Shown piece after piece: positions 24,363 to 32,672 of a stretch of 43,704 nt of DNA (within the stretch, counting starts at the first letter, position 1; each line of letters starts with the position of its first letter). This stretch comes from an uncultured Lachnospiraceae bacterium (lineage in GTDB: Bacteria; Bacillota; Clostridia; Lachnospirales; Lachnospiraceae), in the NCBI GenBank assembly GCA_959022495.1, contig CAUEYX010000026.1:1-43704 (forward strand), given 5' to 3'. The translations under genes were made by a program, and so were the position numbers. The notes under the pieces are model-generated. The model did no database searches and was not told the origin of the DNA. It worked only from the letters and a program-made list of their open reading frames with translations.

Positions 24363-25346
24363 CTATGATTTCCTGCCGCTCTCTTCCCTGTACACGGCTC
24401 TTGTCCGCTCTCCGTCCTCCACGATCTCCACACTCGGGAAACTCTGGATATACTGCTTGAACTGGGAAAATCCGTAATCTCTTACCTTGAAGTTGCCGAA
24501 TCTGGATCTTATACGGTTGCCCAGGGAGCCCAGGGAAATACCGAATCTCCCGTTGGACTGTATCTGCCTGAGAATGTATTCCTCCACCATCTCCTGCCTG
24601 GTCTTATCCTCATAGAGGGTGACAGATACTTTGGTCCCCTCCTGGATGAGCTTTAATTTGGGCAGTGTCTCAAGAAATTTTGAGAGCAGGCTGTACCCGT
24701 AACGCCGCACGTCGAAATCGGGGTACAGCTTGACCAGGCGGCTCCCCACTTCACCCAGCCCGGTCTCCCGGTCGTCATTCTGGTTCTCTGTAATAATCTT
24801 AACCACGGCTTCTTCGATCTGTTCCTTGGACGGCGCGGTGTCCTTTTTCCGCTCTTTTCCGTGATGCTGGTGGGAAGTTCCCTTTTCTTCCTTATCCTCA
24901 TCCTTGTCCGTGTTATCCTCGAGAAGGAGCTCCAGAACGGTAAAGATATCACATGCTTTTCTGAACGGAGACGGAGTCTTATCCTCGCCCATGCCGATCA
25001 CCGTCTTGCCGCTCTCCCGCAGACGGCTGGCCAGCTTAGTAAAATCACTGTCGCTGGATACCAGGCAGAATCCCTCCAGCTCACTGGTATAGAGCATATC
25101 CATGGCATCAATAATCATGGCCGAATCCGTGGCATTCTTTCCCTGCGTATAACTGAACTGCTGGATGGGGGTGATGGAATTCTGCAGCAGTTCTTCTTTC
25201 CAGCTGGCATTGTTGGTCTTCGTCCAGTCCCCGTAGATCCTCTTGTACGTCACATTCCCATACTTGGACAGCTCGTCCAGTATGGGCTTAATATATTTCG
25301 CGGATACATTGTCCGCGTCAATCAGAAGCGCGAATCTGTCTTCCAT
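24363..25346 (-). CDS. NYN-domain (PIN-like) ribonuclease with two OST-HTH/LOTUS domains
   Basis: The 327-residue protein has an N-terminal NYN domain (about 4-140). Its acidic residues would form the metal site: Asp10 and Asp12 in LIDADN, Asp74 in NATDSAMIID, and Asp99 and Asp101 in SSDSDF. A charged low-complexity linker (145-172, DKDEDKEEK and HQHHGKERKK) leads to two LOTUS (OST-HTH) domains at about 174-246 and 251-320. The domain order resembles LabA/DUF88 proteins and eukaryotic MARF1, which act on or bind RNA. The target is unknown. GGGGAGG precedes the start, which overlaps the end of the phosphoesterase gene by 25 nt; the two share one promoter. Confidence 0.88.
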   Translation of the reverse strand: MEDRFALLIDADNVSAKYIKPILDELSKYGNVTYKRIYGDWTKTNNASWKEELLQNSITPIQQFSYTQGKNATDSAMIIDAMDMLYTSELEGFCLVSSDSDFTKLASRLRESGKTVIGMGEDKTPSPFRKACDIFTVLELLLEDNTDKDEDKEEKGTSHQHHGKERKKDTAPSKEQIEEAVVKIITENQNDDRETGLGEVGSRLVKLYPDFDVRRYGYSLLSKFLETLPKLKLIQEGTKVSVTLYEDKTRQEMVEEYILRQIQSNGRFGISLGSLGNRIRSRFGNFKVRDYGFSQFKQYIQSFPSVEIVEDGERTRAVYREESGRKS

Positions 25347-25933
25347 GTCATATAAGCCTCCCCCTCAAGATTTTTCCAGGTAAATATGCCGTTCTCCCAG
25401 ATCATATAACTGTGTTGTGATCCCTCTTTCGGTATGGACACAGAACCCGGATTCAGATACATATACCTGGCGCCGTTTTCATCCAGGATCTCCTCCCTGG
25501 CCGGAATATGGGTGTGCCCATTCAGCAGGATGTCCCCTTCTTTCAGCGGCGGCAGATGACCGGGATTGTACACATGCCCGTGAGTGGCGAATACTGTGGA
25601 CATCCGCTGTACGGGACCCGTCTCCCCGTTCTGCGCATTCGAGCACGGAAGCTCCAGAAGACAGTATTCTGCCAGAACCGGAAAGTCCAGCACCATCTGG
25701 TCTACTTCTGTATCACAGTTTCCCCGCACACAGAGCAGATGATCCTTCCTCTCATTCAGCATGGCAGCGACCTCTTTGGGCGCATAGCCTTCCGGCAGGT
25801 CATTCCTCGGGCCGTGATATAAGATATCCCCCAGAAGAAGCAGGCGCTCCGCCTTCTCTCTCTCATAAGCACGGATCATCCTGTCACAGTACCGGGCAGA
25901 CCCGTGAATATCTGATGCGATCATAAGTCTCAT
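25322..25933 (-). CDS. YfcE/MJ0936-type metallophosphoesterase
   Basis: The 203-residue calcineurin-like phosphodiesterase has the full metal-ligand series: DIHGS near residue 8, LLLGDILYHGP (GDxxxxG), VRGNCD (GNCD), FATHGHVYNPG and LLNGHTHIP. Such enzymes (YfcE, MJ0936) hydrolyse phosphodiesters with Mn or Ni; the natural substrate is unclear. ATG 25933 is used because AGGAGG is about 11 nt upstream and the family N-terminus MRLMIASDIHGS begins there. The frame is open for 60 codons further upstream, but that part spans the promoter. It is the first gene of a two-gene operon with the NYN-LOTUS protein. Confidence 0.93.
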   Translation of the reverse strand: MRLMIASDIHGSARYCDRMIRAYEREKAERLLLLGDILYHGPRNDLPEGYAPKEVAAMLNERKDHLLCVRGNCDTEVDQMVLDFPVLAEYCLLELPCSNAQNGETGPVQRMSTVFATHGHVYNPGHLPPLKEGDILLNGHTHIPAREEILDENGARYMYLNPGSVSIPKEGSQHSYMIWENGIFTWKNLEGEAYMTWKTDSRF

Positions 25934-25966
25934 ATATGAAAAGTCCTCCTCAGTTTTTCCTTTTTT

Positions 25967-25995
25967 ATTATATCTGTCCGGAGGAAACACGTCAA
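25967..25995 (-). promoter_or_regulatory. Promoter of the phosphoesterase-NYN operon
   Basis: On the minus strand TTGACG (25995-25990), a 17-nt spacer and TATAAT (25972-25967) lie about 35 nt upstream of the phosphoesterase start. Confidence 0.7.
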
Positions 25996-26045
25996 TCTGA
26001 TACAGAGACGTCAGAGGAAGACACTGCTGAATAGTTTGAAATACG

Positions 26046-26119
26046 CTTAAGCTTGAAAACAGCTTAAGACAAGCGCCGCGCGGAAGCGGACTTTTCTGTC
26101 CATTGTCCTGCACGGCGCT
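26046..26119 (-). terminator. Paired hairpins downstream of the trehalose operon
   Basis: On the minus strand, 25 nt after the treA stop, AGCGCCG (26119-26113) pairs with CGGCGCT (26078-26072), with an inner GGAC/GTCC stem. A second stem CTTAAGC/GCTTAAG (26068-26062 with 26052-26046) follows directly. There is no T-run, so a terminator or 3'-end processing role is only probable. Confidence 0.45.
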
Positions 26120-26143
26120 GGTTTTATCGGATTCTTTCTTTTC

Positions 26144-27805
26144 TTATCTGTACCACACTGCCGCCTCGTACGGTCTCAAGGCCAGCATGCCACTTTCTGT
26201 CCGGCCTGTATCTGAATAGTTCCCGAGCACGCGCTCGAATCCAGCCAGGGCCGGCGCGTTCTTCCAGATATATTCTTTCCCATAGAAATTTGCCGCGACA
26301 ATCAATTCATGATCCTCGTAAGTCCTGCGGTACGCGAACACGGACGGGTCGTGCTGAGCCAGCGGCTCAATATCGCCGTACGCAATGACATCCAAGTCTT
26401 TTCTCATAGCAATCAGCTTCTGATAATAGTGGAAAATCGAATCCGCGTCCTGAAGCTGGGCAGCCGCGTTGACTTTCGTATGATTTCCATTTACCGCGAT
26501 CCACGGCTTCGCGCTGTCCTCAGAAGTGAAGCCCGCGTACTTCGTCTCATCCCACTGCATGGGAGTGCGTCCGTTGTCCCGGGAGTGAATCTGAATGATA
26601 CGCAGCGCGTCGGAGGCACTCAGCCCTTTATCCTGAAGGATCTGGTAGTGGTTTAAGCTCTCCACGTCACGGAACTGGCTGATTTCTGTAAAGTCAGTAT
26701 TTGTCATGCCGATTTCCTCGCCCTGGTATACATAAGGGGTGCCGCGCAGGCAGTGGATGACCGTGCCCAGCATCTTGGCGGATTCCTTCCAGTACTTCTC
26801 TTCATCTCCGAAACGCGATACCACGCGGGGCTGGTCATGGTTGCACCAGAACACCGCGTTCCATGCGTTGTGCTCCGCCATCTTTATCTGCCACTCAAAG
26901 ACGATGTCTTTTAACTTCTGGAAGTCAGCCGGCACAAGAACCCATTTCTCATTTCCCATGAAATCCACCTTCAAATGGTGGAAGCTGAATACCATGGACA
27001 GTTCGTTCGTATCTCGCCCTGCATACTGATAGCAGTTCTCGATGGAAGTGCTGGACATCTCTCCCACGGTCACGATCTGCGCGTCCGTGCCGAATGTCAT
27101 CTCATTGAGTTCTTTTAAATATTTATGGATGTTCGGCCCGTCTGTATAATACTTCCGCCCGTCACCTGTCATATCATCCTCAAACCGGCTCTTGCTGATC
27201 AGGTTGATCACGTCAAAGCGGAATCCCTTTACGCCTTTCTCCATCCAGAAGCGTACGATCTTCTGAATTTCTTTTCTTACATTTTCATTTTCCCAGTTTA
27301 AGTCCGCCTGTGTTACGTCAAAGAGATGCAGATAATACTCATCAAATTTCTCCACATACTCCCATGCATTTCCGCCGAACTTACTCTCCCAGTTTGTCGG
27401 CGCGCTTCCGTCCGGCTTCCCTTTGCGGAAGAAGAAGAAATCCTTATAATACTGATCGCCTTCCATGGCTTTTCGGAACCATTCGTGGCGGGTGGACACA
27501 TGGTTGAACACCATATCAAACATCAGGCCGATACCCCGCTTATCTGCCTCGGCAATCAGTTCCTCCACATCCGCCATCGTGCCGTAGCTGGGATCAATAT
27601 TATAATAGTCTTCCACATCATATCCGTTGTCGTTCTGCGGGGATACAAAGAACGGAGTCGACCAGATATAATCCACACCCAGTTCTTTGATGTAGTCCAG
27701 CCTGCTGATCACGCCTCTTATATCCCCGAGTCCGTCCTTATTCGTATCACAAAACGACTTCGGGTAAATCTGATATACGGTGCTCTTCCTAAAATCTGTG
27801 TTCAT
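26144..27805 (-). CDS. treA: Trehalose-6-phosphate hydrolase (GH13)
   Basis: The 553-residue cytosolic alpha-glucosidase of family GH13 (TreA/TreC type) splits trehalose-6-phosphate, delivered by the PTS, into glucose and glucose-6-phosphate. The catalytic set is complete: nucleophile Asp198 in GFRFDVINL, acid/base Glu249 in TVGEMSST and Asp324 in CNHDQPRVVS, plus FDMVFNHVS and YQIYPKSFCD at the N-terminus. The start at 27805 follows AAAGGAAGAG. The frame is open 45 nt upstream, but that part lies in a palindromic repeat. The trehalose assignment rests on the linked treP and treR; oligo-1,6-glucosidases are close relatives. Confidence 0.94.
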   Translation of the reverse strand: MNTDFRKSTVYQIYPKSFCDTNKDGLGDIRGVISRLDYIKELGVDYIWSTPFFVSPQNDNGYDVEDYYNIDPSYGTMADVEELIAEADKRGIGLMFDMVFNHVSTRHEWFRKAMEGDQYYKDFFFFRKGKPDGSAPTNWESKFGGNAWEYVEKFDEYYLHLFDVTQADLNWENENVRKEIQKIVRFWMEKGVKGFRFDVINLISKSRFEDDMTGDGRKYYTDGPNIHKYLKELNEMTFGTDAQIVTVGEMSSTSIENCYQYAGRDTNELSMVFSFHHLKVDFMGNEKWVLVPADFQKLKDIVFEWQIKMAEHNAWNAVFWCNHDQPRVVSRFGDEEKYWKESAKMLGTVIHCLRGTPYVYQGEEIGMTNTDFTEISQFRDVESLNHYQILQDKGLSASDALRIIQIHSRDNGRTPMQWDETKYAGFTSEDSAKPWIAVNGNHTKVNAAAQLQDADSIFHYYQKLIAMRKDLDVIAYGDIEPLAQHDPSVFAYRRTYEDHELIVAANFYGKEYIWKNAPALAGFERVLGNYSDTGRTESGMLALRPYEAAVWYR

Positions 27806-27824
27806 AAATCTCTTCCTTTCTTTT

Positions 27825-27870
27825 GTGAACGGGGCCTGACCCCTTCCCAAAGGGGTCAGGCCCCGTTCAC
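27825..27870. repeat. Perfect 46-nt hairpin between treP and treA
   Basis: Two perfect 21-bp arms (GTGAACGGGGCCTGACCCC plus TT, and its complement) surround a 4-nt loop. The hairpin fills most of the 78-nt gap between treP and treA and leaves the treA ribosome site free. It contains AAAGGGGTCAGGCCCC, shared with the palindrome at 1-40. It may be a REP-like element that stabilises the treP message or lowers treA expression. Confidence 0.9.
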
Positions 27871-27883
27871 ACTTTTTTCACAT

Positions 27884-29869
27884 TTATTCCCAGCTGATTA
27901 CCGTCGTCTCACCGGCTTTTGCATCCATTCCCGTGTGCATGGTAATGCCTGCCGCGCTTCCTTCTCCGGTGACAATCAGCATTGTGGTGCACGGATGGCC
28001 TGCTGCCTTGATCTTCTCCGGATCGAACTCGATCAGCGGCTGACCTGCCTTCACATGGTCGCCCTCTTTCACAAGGAGGTTAAATCCGTCGCCGCCCATA
28101 TCGACTGTATCCACGCCCACATGGATCAGAAGTTCCATGCCATTGGCCAGTGTCAGACCGCACGCATGTCCTGTATCGCCCATGACGACTGACACATCAC
28201 AGTCTGCCGGAGCGGTCACCACCGTATTAGACGGTTCGATTGCCACGCCGTCCCCCATAATCTTCTGGGAGAACACCTCATCCTGAACCTCCGTGATGGG
28301 AATTACTTTTCCGTCAAGGATTGATTTTAATTCTTTTCCGTCAGCCGCCGCCTCAGATACTTCTCTTCCAGCCACAGCAGAAGCCCCCTCTGCCACACCT
28401 GCAGCAGTCTCTGATGCCGCCGCGTTCCCGCGGTCTTTTCCGTATTTGTCCTCCGCGGACAGCTTGATCTTACCTACGATAAATGTCAGCACGAAGGGAA
28501 TCACGATCGCCACTGCCATTGCAAGAAGGAAAATCAGGTAATAGTCTGACTTAATGGACAGAATGCCCGGCAGGCCGCCCACGCCGATACTCAGCGCCTC
28601 AACTCCGAATCCTACGGAGATCATGGCCGCACAGCAGGAACCAATCATACCGCATACGAGCGGGAATACATATTTCAAGTTCACACCGAAGAGCGCAGGT
28701 TCTGTAACACCTAAGTAACAGGAAATACATGCCGGTACGTTGACCTGCTGGGCGCGCTCGTTCTTCTTCTGGAGGACGGACATCGCCAGCACGCTTGAGC
28801 CCTGCGCGATATTTGACAGCGCGATCATAGGCCAGAGAATGGTTGTCTTCGGCGGGATTGCCAGCAGCTGTGAATCCACCGCATTAGTCATATGGTGCAG
28901 ACCGGTCATAACGAGCGGCGCGTACAACAGACCGAATACTGCCGCGAAAAGGAATCGGAAATCCGATGTCAGTCCCGTGTACACCGCGCTTCCGATGGCG
29001 TCACCGATCTTCCAGCCGATGGGACCTACAACTGTATGCGCAATGATAACTGCTGGAATCAGCGAACAGAATGGAACCACAATCATGCTGATCACTTCCG
29101 GACATATTTTCTTAAAGAACTTCTCAAGGTAAACAAGCACGAATCCTGCCATCATAGCCGCAATGACCTGTCCCTGGTAACCGATCATCTGTACTTTGGC
29201 AAATCCGAAATCCCACACCGGGATATCCTCTGCCGCTGTGGAGGATACGCTGAAACCATTGAGAAGCTGTGAGGATACCAGTGTCAGACCAAGGATAATA
29301 CCGAGGATCTGCGTTGTTCCCATCTTTTTGGTGATGGACCATACAATGCCGACCGGGAGCAGGTGGAACACTGCCTCGCCGATGAGCCAGAGGAAATTAT
29401 ACAGGCCGGACCAGAACGGATAGACATCCGCCAGGCTCTGTGTGCCGTTATTTAAGAAGTTGATCTCACCGATCACGTTTCTGAATCCCAGAACAAGACC
29501 ACCGCAGATCAGGGCCGGGATCAATGGCGCGAAGATCTCTCCCAGTGTACCCACGATCTTCTGTGCCGGATTCTGCTTTGTCTTTGCCGCGGCCTTCACC
29601 GCGTCCTTGCTCACGCCCTCGATTCCCGCGTAAGCAGTAAATTCATTATAGAATACGGCCACATCGTTGCCGATGATAACCTGGTACTGTCCTGCCTGTG
29701 TAAATGTCCCCTTTACACTCGGCAGATCCTCGATCTCTTTTTCATTTGCTTTCTTCGGATCTACGAGTACGAAACGCATCCTTGTCATGCAGTGGGAGAC
29801 TGCCTGGATGTTTTCCTTTCCCCCGACGAGATCCAGCAGACGCTTTACGTCATTTTCATACTTTCCCAT
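27884..29869 (-). CDS. treP: PTS trehalose permease, fused EIIB-EIIC-EIIA
   Basis: The 661-residue permease transports trehalose with phosphorylation to trehalose-6-phosphate. The EIIB domain (1-90) has the phospho-cysteine Cys27 in SHCMTRMRF. The EIIC membrane domain (about 110-470) has many hydrophobic helices. After an Ala-rich linker (about 480-520) the EIIA-Glc-like domain carries the histidine pair His568 (GHACGL) and His583 (LLIHVGVDTV), 15 residues apart as in Crr. The start is preceded by GAAAGGAAGAG. It is the first gene of treP-treA, from a promoter overlapped by two TreR-like operators. Specificity is inferred from treA and treR. Confidence 0.94.
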   Translation of the reverse strand: MGKYENDVKRLLDLVGGKENIQAVSHCMTRMRFVLVDPKKANEKEIEDLPSVKGTFTQAGQYQVIIGNDVAVFYNEFTAYAGIEGVSKDAVKAAAKTKQNPAQKIVGTLGEIFAPLIPALICGGLVLGFRNVIGEINFLNNGTQSLADVYPFWSGLYNFLWLIGEAVFHLLPVGIVWSITKKMGTTQILGIILGLTLVSSQLLNGFSVSSTAAEDIPVWDFGFAKVQMIGYQGQVIAAMMAGFVLVYLEKFFKKICPEVISMIVVPFCSLIPAVIIAHTVVGPIGWKIGDAIGSAVYTGLTSDFRFLFAAVFGLLYAPLVMTGLHHMTNAVDSQLLAIPPKTTILWPMIALSNIAQGSSVLAMSVLQKKNERAQQVNVPACISCYLGVTEPALFGVNLKYVFPLVCGMIGSCCAAMISVGFGVEALSIGVGGLPGILSIKSDYYLIFLLAMAVAIVIPFVLTFIVGKIKLSAEDKYGKDRGNAAASETAAGVAEGASAVAGREVSEAAADGKELKSILDGKVIPITEVQDEVFSQKIMGDGVAIEPSNTVVTAPADCDVSVVMGDTGHACGLTLANGMELLIHVGVDTVDMGGDGFNLLVKEGDHVKAGQPLIEFDPEKIKAAGHPCTTMLIVTGEGSAAGITMHTGMDAKAGETTVISWE

Positions 29870-29930
29870 CGCTGCTCTTCCTTTCTTTCATTTCTTAGTA
29901 TTCCCTGATCCAAGCCGCACACATGCAAAC

Positions 29931-29975
29931 TTGTTTGAACAACTTGAATATATCACTCTTGTTTAAACATGTCAA
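29931..29975 (-). promoter_or_regulatory. treP promoter with two TreR-type operators
   Basis: On the minus strand TTGACA (29975-29970), 17 nt and TATATT (29952-29947) form a strong promoter. One operator (TTGTTTAAACAT on the plus strand, 29959-29970) fills the spacer. A second (TTGTTTGAACAA, 29931-29942) lies just past the -10 near the transcription start. This arrangement fits repression by TreR and release by trehalose-6-phosphate. Confidence 0.82.
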
Positions 29976-30069
29976 CGTTAATTTATAACTATTTTATATT
30001 TAGCAGTTTTACACAAAAATGGATAATTATTTATAGTAAATCTGCTTTATGATTTCATTTGTTTTTTAC

Positions 30070-30117
30070 TTGATTTTCTCAGTGTGGGTTTTATAATAAA
30101 AGAAGATGTTTAAACAA
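30070..30117 (+). promoter_or_regulatory. treR promoter with TreR-type operator
   Basis: TTGATT (30070-30075), 16 nt and TATAAT (30092-30097) form the promoter. The operator ATGTTTAAACAA (30106-30117) lies at the expected start site, directly ahead of the ribosome site. This suggests autoregulation. Confidence 0.75.
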
Positions 30118-30130
30118 GGTGGAATCAACG

Positions 30131-30856
30131 ATGCCAAAAGCAAAATACAATTTTATATACAAAGACTTAAAAGAAAAGATCGAGACGGAAGTCTATTCTT
30201 ACCAGGAGCTGCTTCCTTCCGAAAATATGCTTGTCAGCCAATATGGATGCTCCCGCAATACCGTGCGCCGGGCGATCTCCGAACTGACTGCGGACGGGTA
30301 TGTACAGCCCATGCACGGCAAGGGCGTACGGAATATTTTTCAGCCGGTGGAACAGGCGGCATTTACCGTGGGCGGTATCGAATCCTTCAAAGAATCCACC
30401 GCCCGCAATAAACGCAGGGGTACGACACAGGTGCTTCAGTTCGCGGAAATCCTGTCCGATGAAAAAATAGAAAAAAGAACCGGTTTCCGCAGAGGGACCT
30501 GCCTCTATTATATACAGAGGCTCCGTTATCTAAACGAGATTCCCCTGATCCTGGACCATAACTATTTTCTAAAAGAGGCGGTCCCCGGGCTTACGCCGGA
30601 AATCGCCTCGCAGTCGATCTATGAATATCTTGAAGAGACTCTCGGGCTCTCCATAGCGACCAGTAAAAGAACCCTTACCGTTGAGCACGTCACGCAGATC
30701 GACGAAAAATATATCGATCTGAAAGACTATAACTGTATGGCCGTCATCACAAGCCAGACTTTTGATGACAACGGGATTCAGTTTGAATATACGCAGTCAA
30801 GACATCATCCTGACTATTTCCGTTTTCAGGATGTGGCAACGAGAAAGACGCGTTGA
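30131..30856 (+). CDS. treR: Trehalose operon repressor, GntR family
   Basis: The 241-residue regulator has an N-terminal GntR winged helix (YKDLKEKIETEVYSYQELLPSE, with LVSQYGCSRNTVRRAISEL as the recognition region, about 30-50). A C-terminal UTRA ligand domain follows (about 90-235), ending in the TreR-like FEYTQSRHHPDYFRFQDVA. In TreR this domain senses trehalose-6-phosphate. ATG 30131 has AAGGTGG about 7 nt upstream; a GTG at 30119 is within the ribosome site and is not used. It is divergent from treP. Its last 110 nt overlap the end of the convergent membrane-protein gene. Confidence 0.93.
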   Translation: MPKAKYNFIYKDLKEKIETEVYSYQELLPSENMLVSQYGCSRNTVRRAISELTADGYVQPMHGKGVRNIFQPVEQAAFTVGGIESFKESTARNKRRGTTQVLQFAEILSDEKIEKRTGFRRGTCLYYIQRLRYLNEIPLILDHNYFLKEAVPGLTPEIASQSIYEYLEETLGLSIATSKRTLTVEHVTQIDEKYIDLKDYNCMAVITSQTFDDNGIQFEYTQSRHHPDYFRFQDVATRKTR

Positions 30857-32672
30857 TGTCCGTCACGCCCTTCCCCTCATTGGGATGGATCTGAGAGTAA
30901 ACCATATCCGCAAAGAATACTGCCATCAGCGCGATACATACCGCTTTCAGCCGCCTCTCGTGAACCCGGCTGATCAGGTTATCCACCATAGGGGCAATGG
31001 CATAGGTGATCGCCAGCCCTCCGATGCCGAATACCAGAAGCCCCTCCGCGCAGATTCTTCCATTTAAGTTCAGAAAATATCCGCTGTAATCCCACCATTT
31101 CGTCCCTCCGGTCGCGATCTCCATCACCAGGGACGTCATATATTCTAAAAAGCCGCAGATGACAATCGTCGCCGTGAATTCCAGCGCCGGATTTTTACGC
31201 AGCCGGTACAGTACTGTAAGGATCAGCACGGAGCCCGTCCCGTAGATCGGAAGCCAGGGACCGTGCAGCGCGCCGCGGTTTACAAAATCACCGTAGCTCA
31301 CCAGGTGCATTCCCACTTCCCACAGCCACCCGAAAAAGGACAGTCCCAGAAAGAGAACTGCCAGGGACCACACCGAATAGTGCCGCATGTAATTCAAAGA
31401 CTGCACAAGTTTCCGTCTGCTCTCTTCCGGGATCGGATAGAATCTTACCGGATAGGCCTCTCCCTGCGTATCGTCAATCAGCTCATACACCTTGACAATC
31501 TCCGCCTGGCGCCGCTCATATTCCCTGTCCTCCTCCCTGCGCAGGAGAATCACGCCGAAATTCTTGGCCAGAAATCCTCTCCAGCCGCTCAGCCCGCTCT
31601 CTTCTTCCGGAGCATTTTCCACCACCGCGATCACATCCGCGTATTTCTCTCTCAGAAGATACTCCTCCGGTTTCTCATAAAGATAACGGTCATACAGAAG
31701 CTGCGCGTCCGGTATCTTCTTCTCCAGTGCCTCAGCTCTCAGCCGTGCGTAATACTGGGTAAATGCCGCTGTCTTATATGGGTTTGTATAGAACAAATTG
31801 AAGATTCCCATGGTCAGCAGGCCGAGTATTTCCCAGCCGATAAACGACAATTCAAAAACAAAACATTCCCATTTATGCCCTTTCATCATCCGCCGGGACA
31901 GTGTAACTGCCTGCCGCGCCCCCATATCCGGGTTCTCGGCCACAATATACGGCACCAGGTAATAGGAATACCGCTTTACCACAATTCCCACTAACGTCAG
32001 GCACCACAGGGAATAAAAAATATATTTCACAAACATGGCCCAGGAAGCTTTCAGCCACTTCTTTACCCGGAGCAGGAACACGAACCTCTGTGCTGTCACC
32101 CGCTGATAAAGAAGCCCCTCCAGAAAAACTCTCCTTATCACCACGGGAAACGTATTCTGGATCAAGAACCAGAACGCGAACATCAGCAGAGCCCCTAATA
32201 AAATTAATATCATAATTCCAATATTTTCAGAGCCGGTAACCGAAGCGATCACCGCCACCGCCGTCACGAAAATAGAACCGGAAGTCACCTGATTGACAAT
32301 CCCGGAGAACACTCCCCGCGTCCTGCCAAATGCCGGATTGCCTTTGTCCGCATGTTCGATAGCGTTTTCCTTAATCTGGTCTGCCAGTTCCTTCCCTGCC
32401 TGGGTATTGTCCTCAGCAATAATCCTAAGCACGTCCGCCCAGCCAATGCTCCGCGCATTAGAGTGAACCGTAAACTCCGTTTCCCCTGTACCGCTGATAT
32501 CACTCTCGATCTGCTCATATGCCTGCTCGTATGTCTGCGCTGTAGAAAAATTCAGGGAACTTCGGAACTCCGCCGACACAAAAGCAGCAATCAGACAAGC
32601 TGCCACAAAGATAAAATAGTGTTTTTTCAGGGATTGTCTTCCCTGCCTTTTCATTTGTTTTCTGCTCATCAT
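30747..32672 (-). CDS. Polytopic membrane protein: DUF975-like part fused to ABC-transporter type IV (PF06541-like) part
   Basis: The 641-residue protein has an N-terminal signal-anchor-like helix (about 18-33) and several membrane helices up to about 310. The pattern AVTLSRRMMKGHKWECFVFELSFIGW is typical of DUF975. A soluble stretch follows (about 325-430). The C-terminal membrane part (about 440-600; FLGLSFFGWLWEVGMHLVSYG, then GGTKWWDYSGYFLNLNGRIC) matches the PF06541 'putative ABC-transporter type IV' group. Function of both families is unknown to me. The start overlaps the upstream gene (ATGATG). The last 36 codons run antisense to treR, so the C-terminal 36 residues may be poorly conserved. 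Confidence 0.8.
   Translation of the reverse strand: MMSRKQMKRQGRQSLKKHYFIFVAACLIAAFVSAEFRSSLNFSTAQTYEQAYEQIESDISGTGETEFTVHSNARSIGWADVLRIIAEDNTQAGKELADQIKENAIEHADKGNPAFGRTRGVFSGIVNQVTSGSIFVTAVAVIASVTGSENIGIMILILLGALLMFAFWFLIQNTFPVVIRRVFLEGLLYQRVTAQRFVFLLRVKKWLKASWAMFVKYIFYSLWCLTLVGIVVKRYSYYLVPYIVAENPDMGARQAVTLSRRMMKGHKWECFVFELSFIGWEILGLLTMGIFNLFYTNPYKTAAFTQYYARLRAEALEKKIPDAQLLYDRYLYEKPEEYLLREKYADVIAVVENAPEEESGLSGWRGFLAKNFGVILLRREEDREYERRQAEIVKVYELIDDTQGEAYPVRFYPIPEESRRKLVQSLNYMRHYSVWSLAVLFLGLSFFGWLWEVGMHLVSYGDFVNRGALHGPWLPIYGTGSVLILTVLYRLRKNPALEFTATIVICGFLEYMTSLVMEIATGGTKWWDYSGYFLNLNGRICAEGLLVFGIGGLAITYAIAPMVDNLISRVHERRLKAVCIALMAVFFADMVYSQIHPNEGKGVTDINASFSLPHPENGNSQDDVLTAYIQTESRCHQKSGL

Noticed and set aside
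25934..26113. 60-codon extension of the phosphoesterase
   Set aside because: It spans a TTGACG/TATAAT promoter and the trehalose operon's downstream hairpins, and the family N-terminus begins at 25933.
29966..29982. Possible cre (CcpA) site near the treP -35, TGTCAACGTTAAT
   Set aside because: It departs from the cre consensus at more than one key position and overlaps the -35 and operator, so support is too weak to list.
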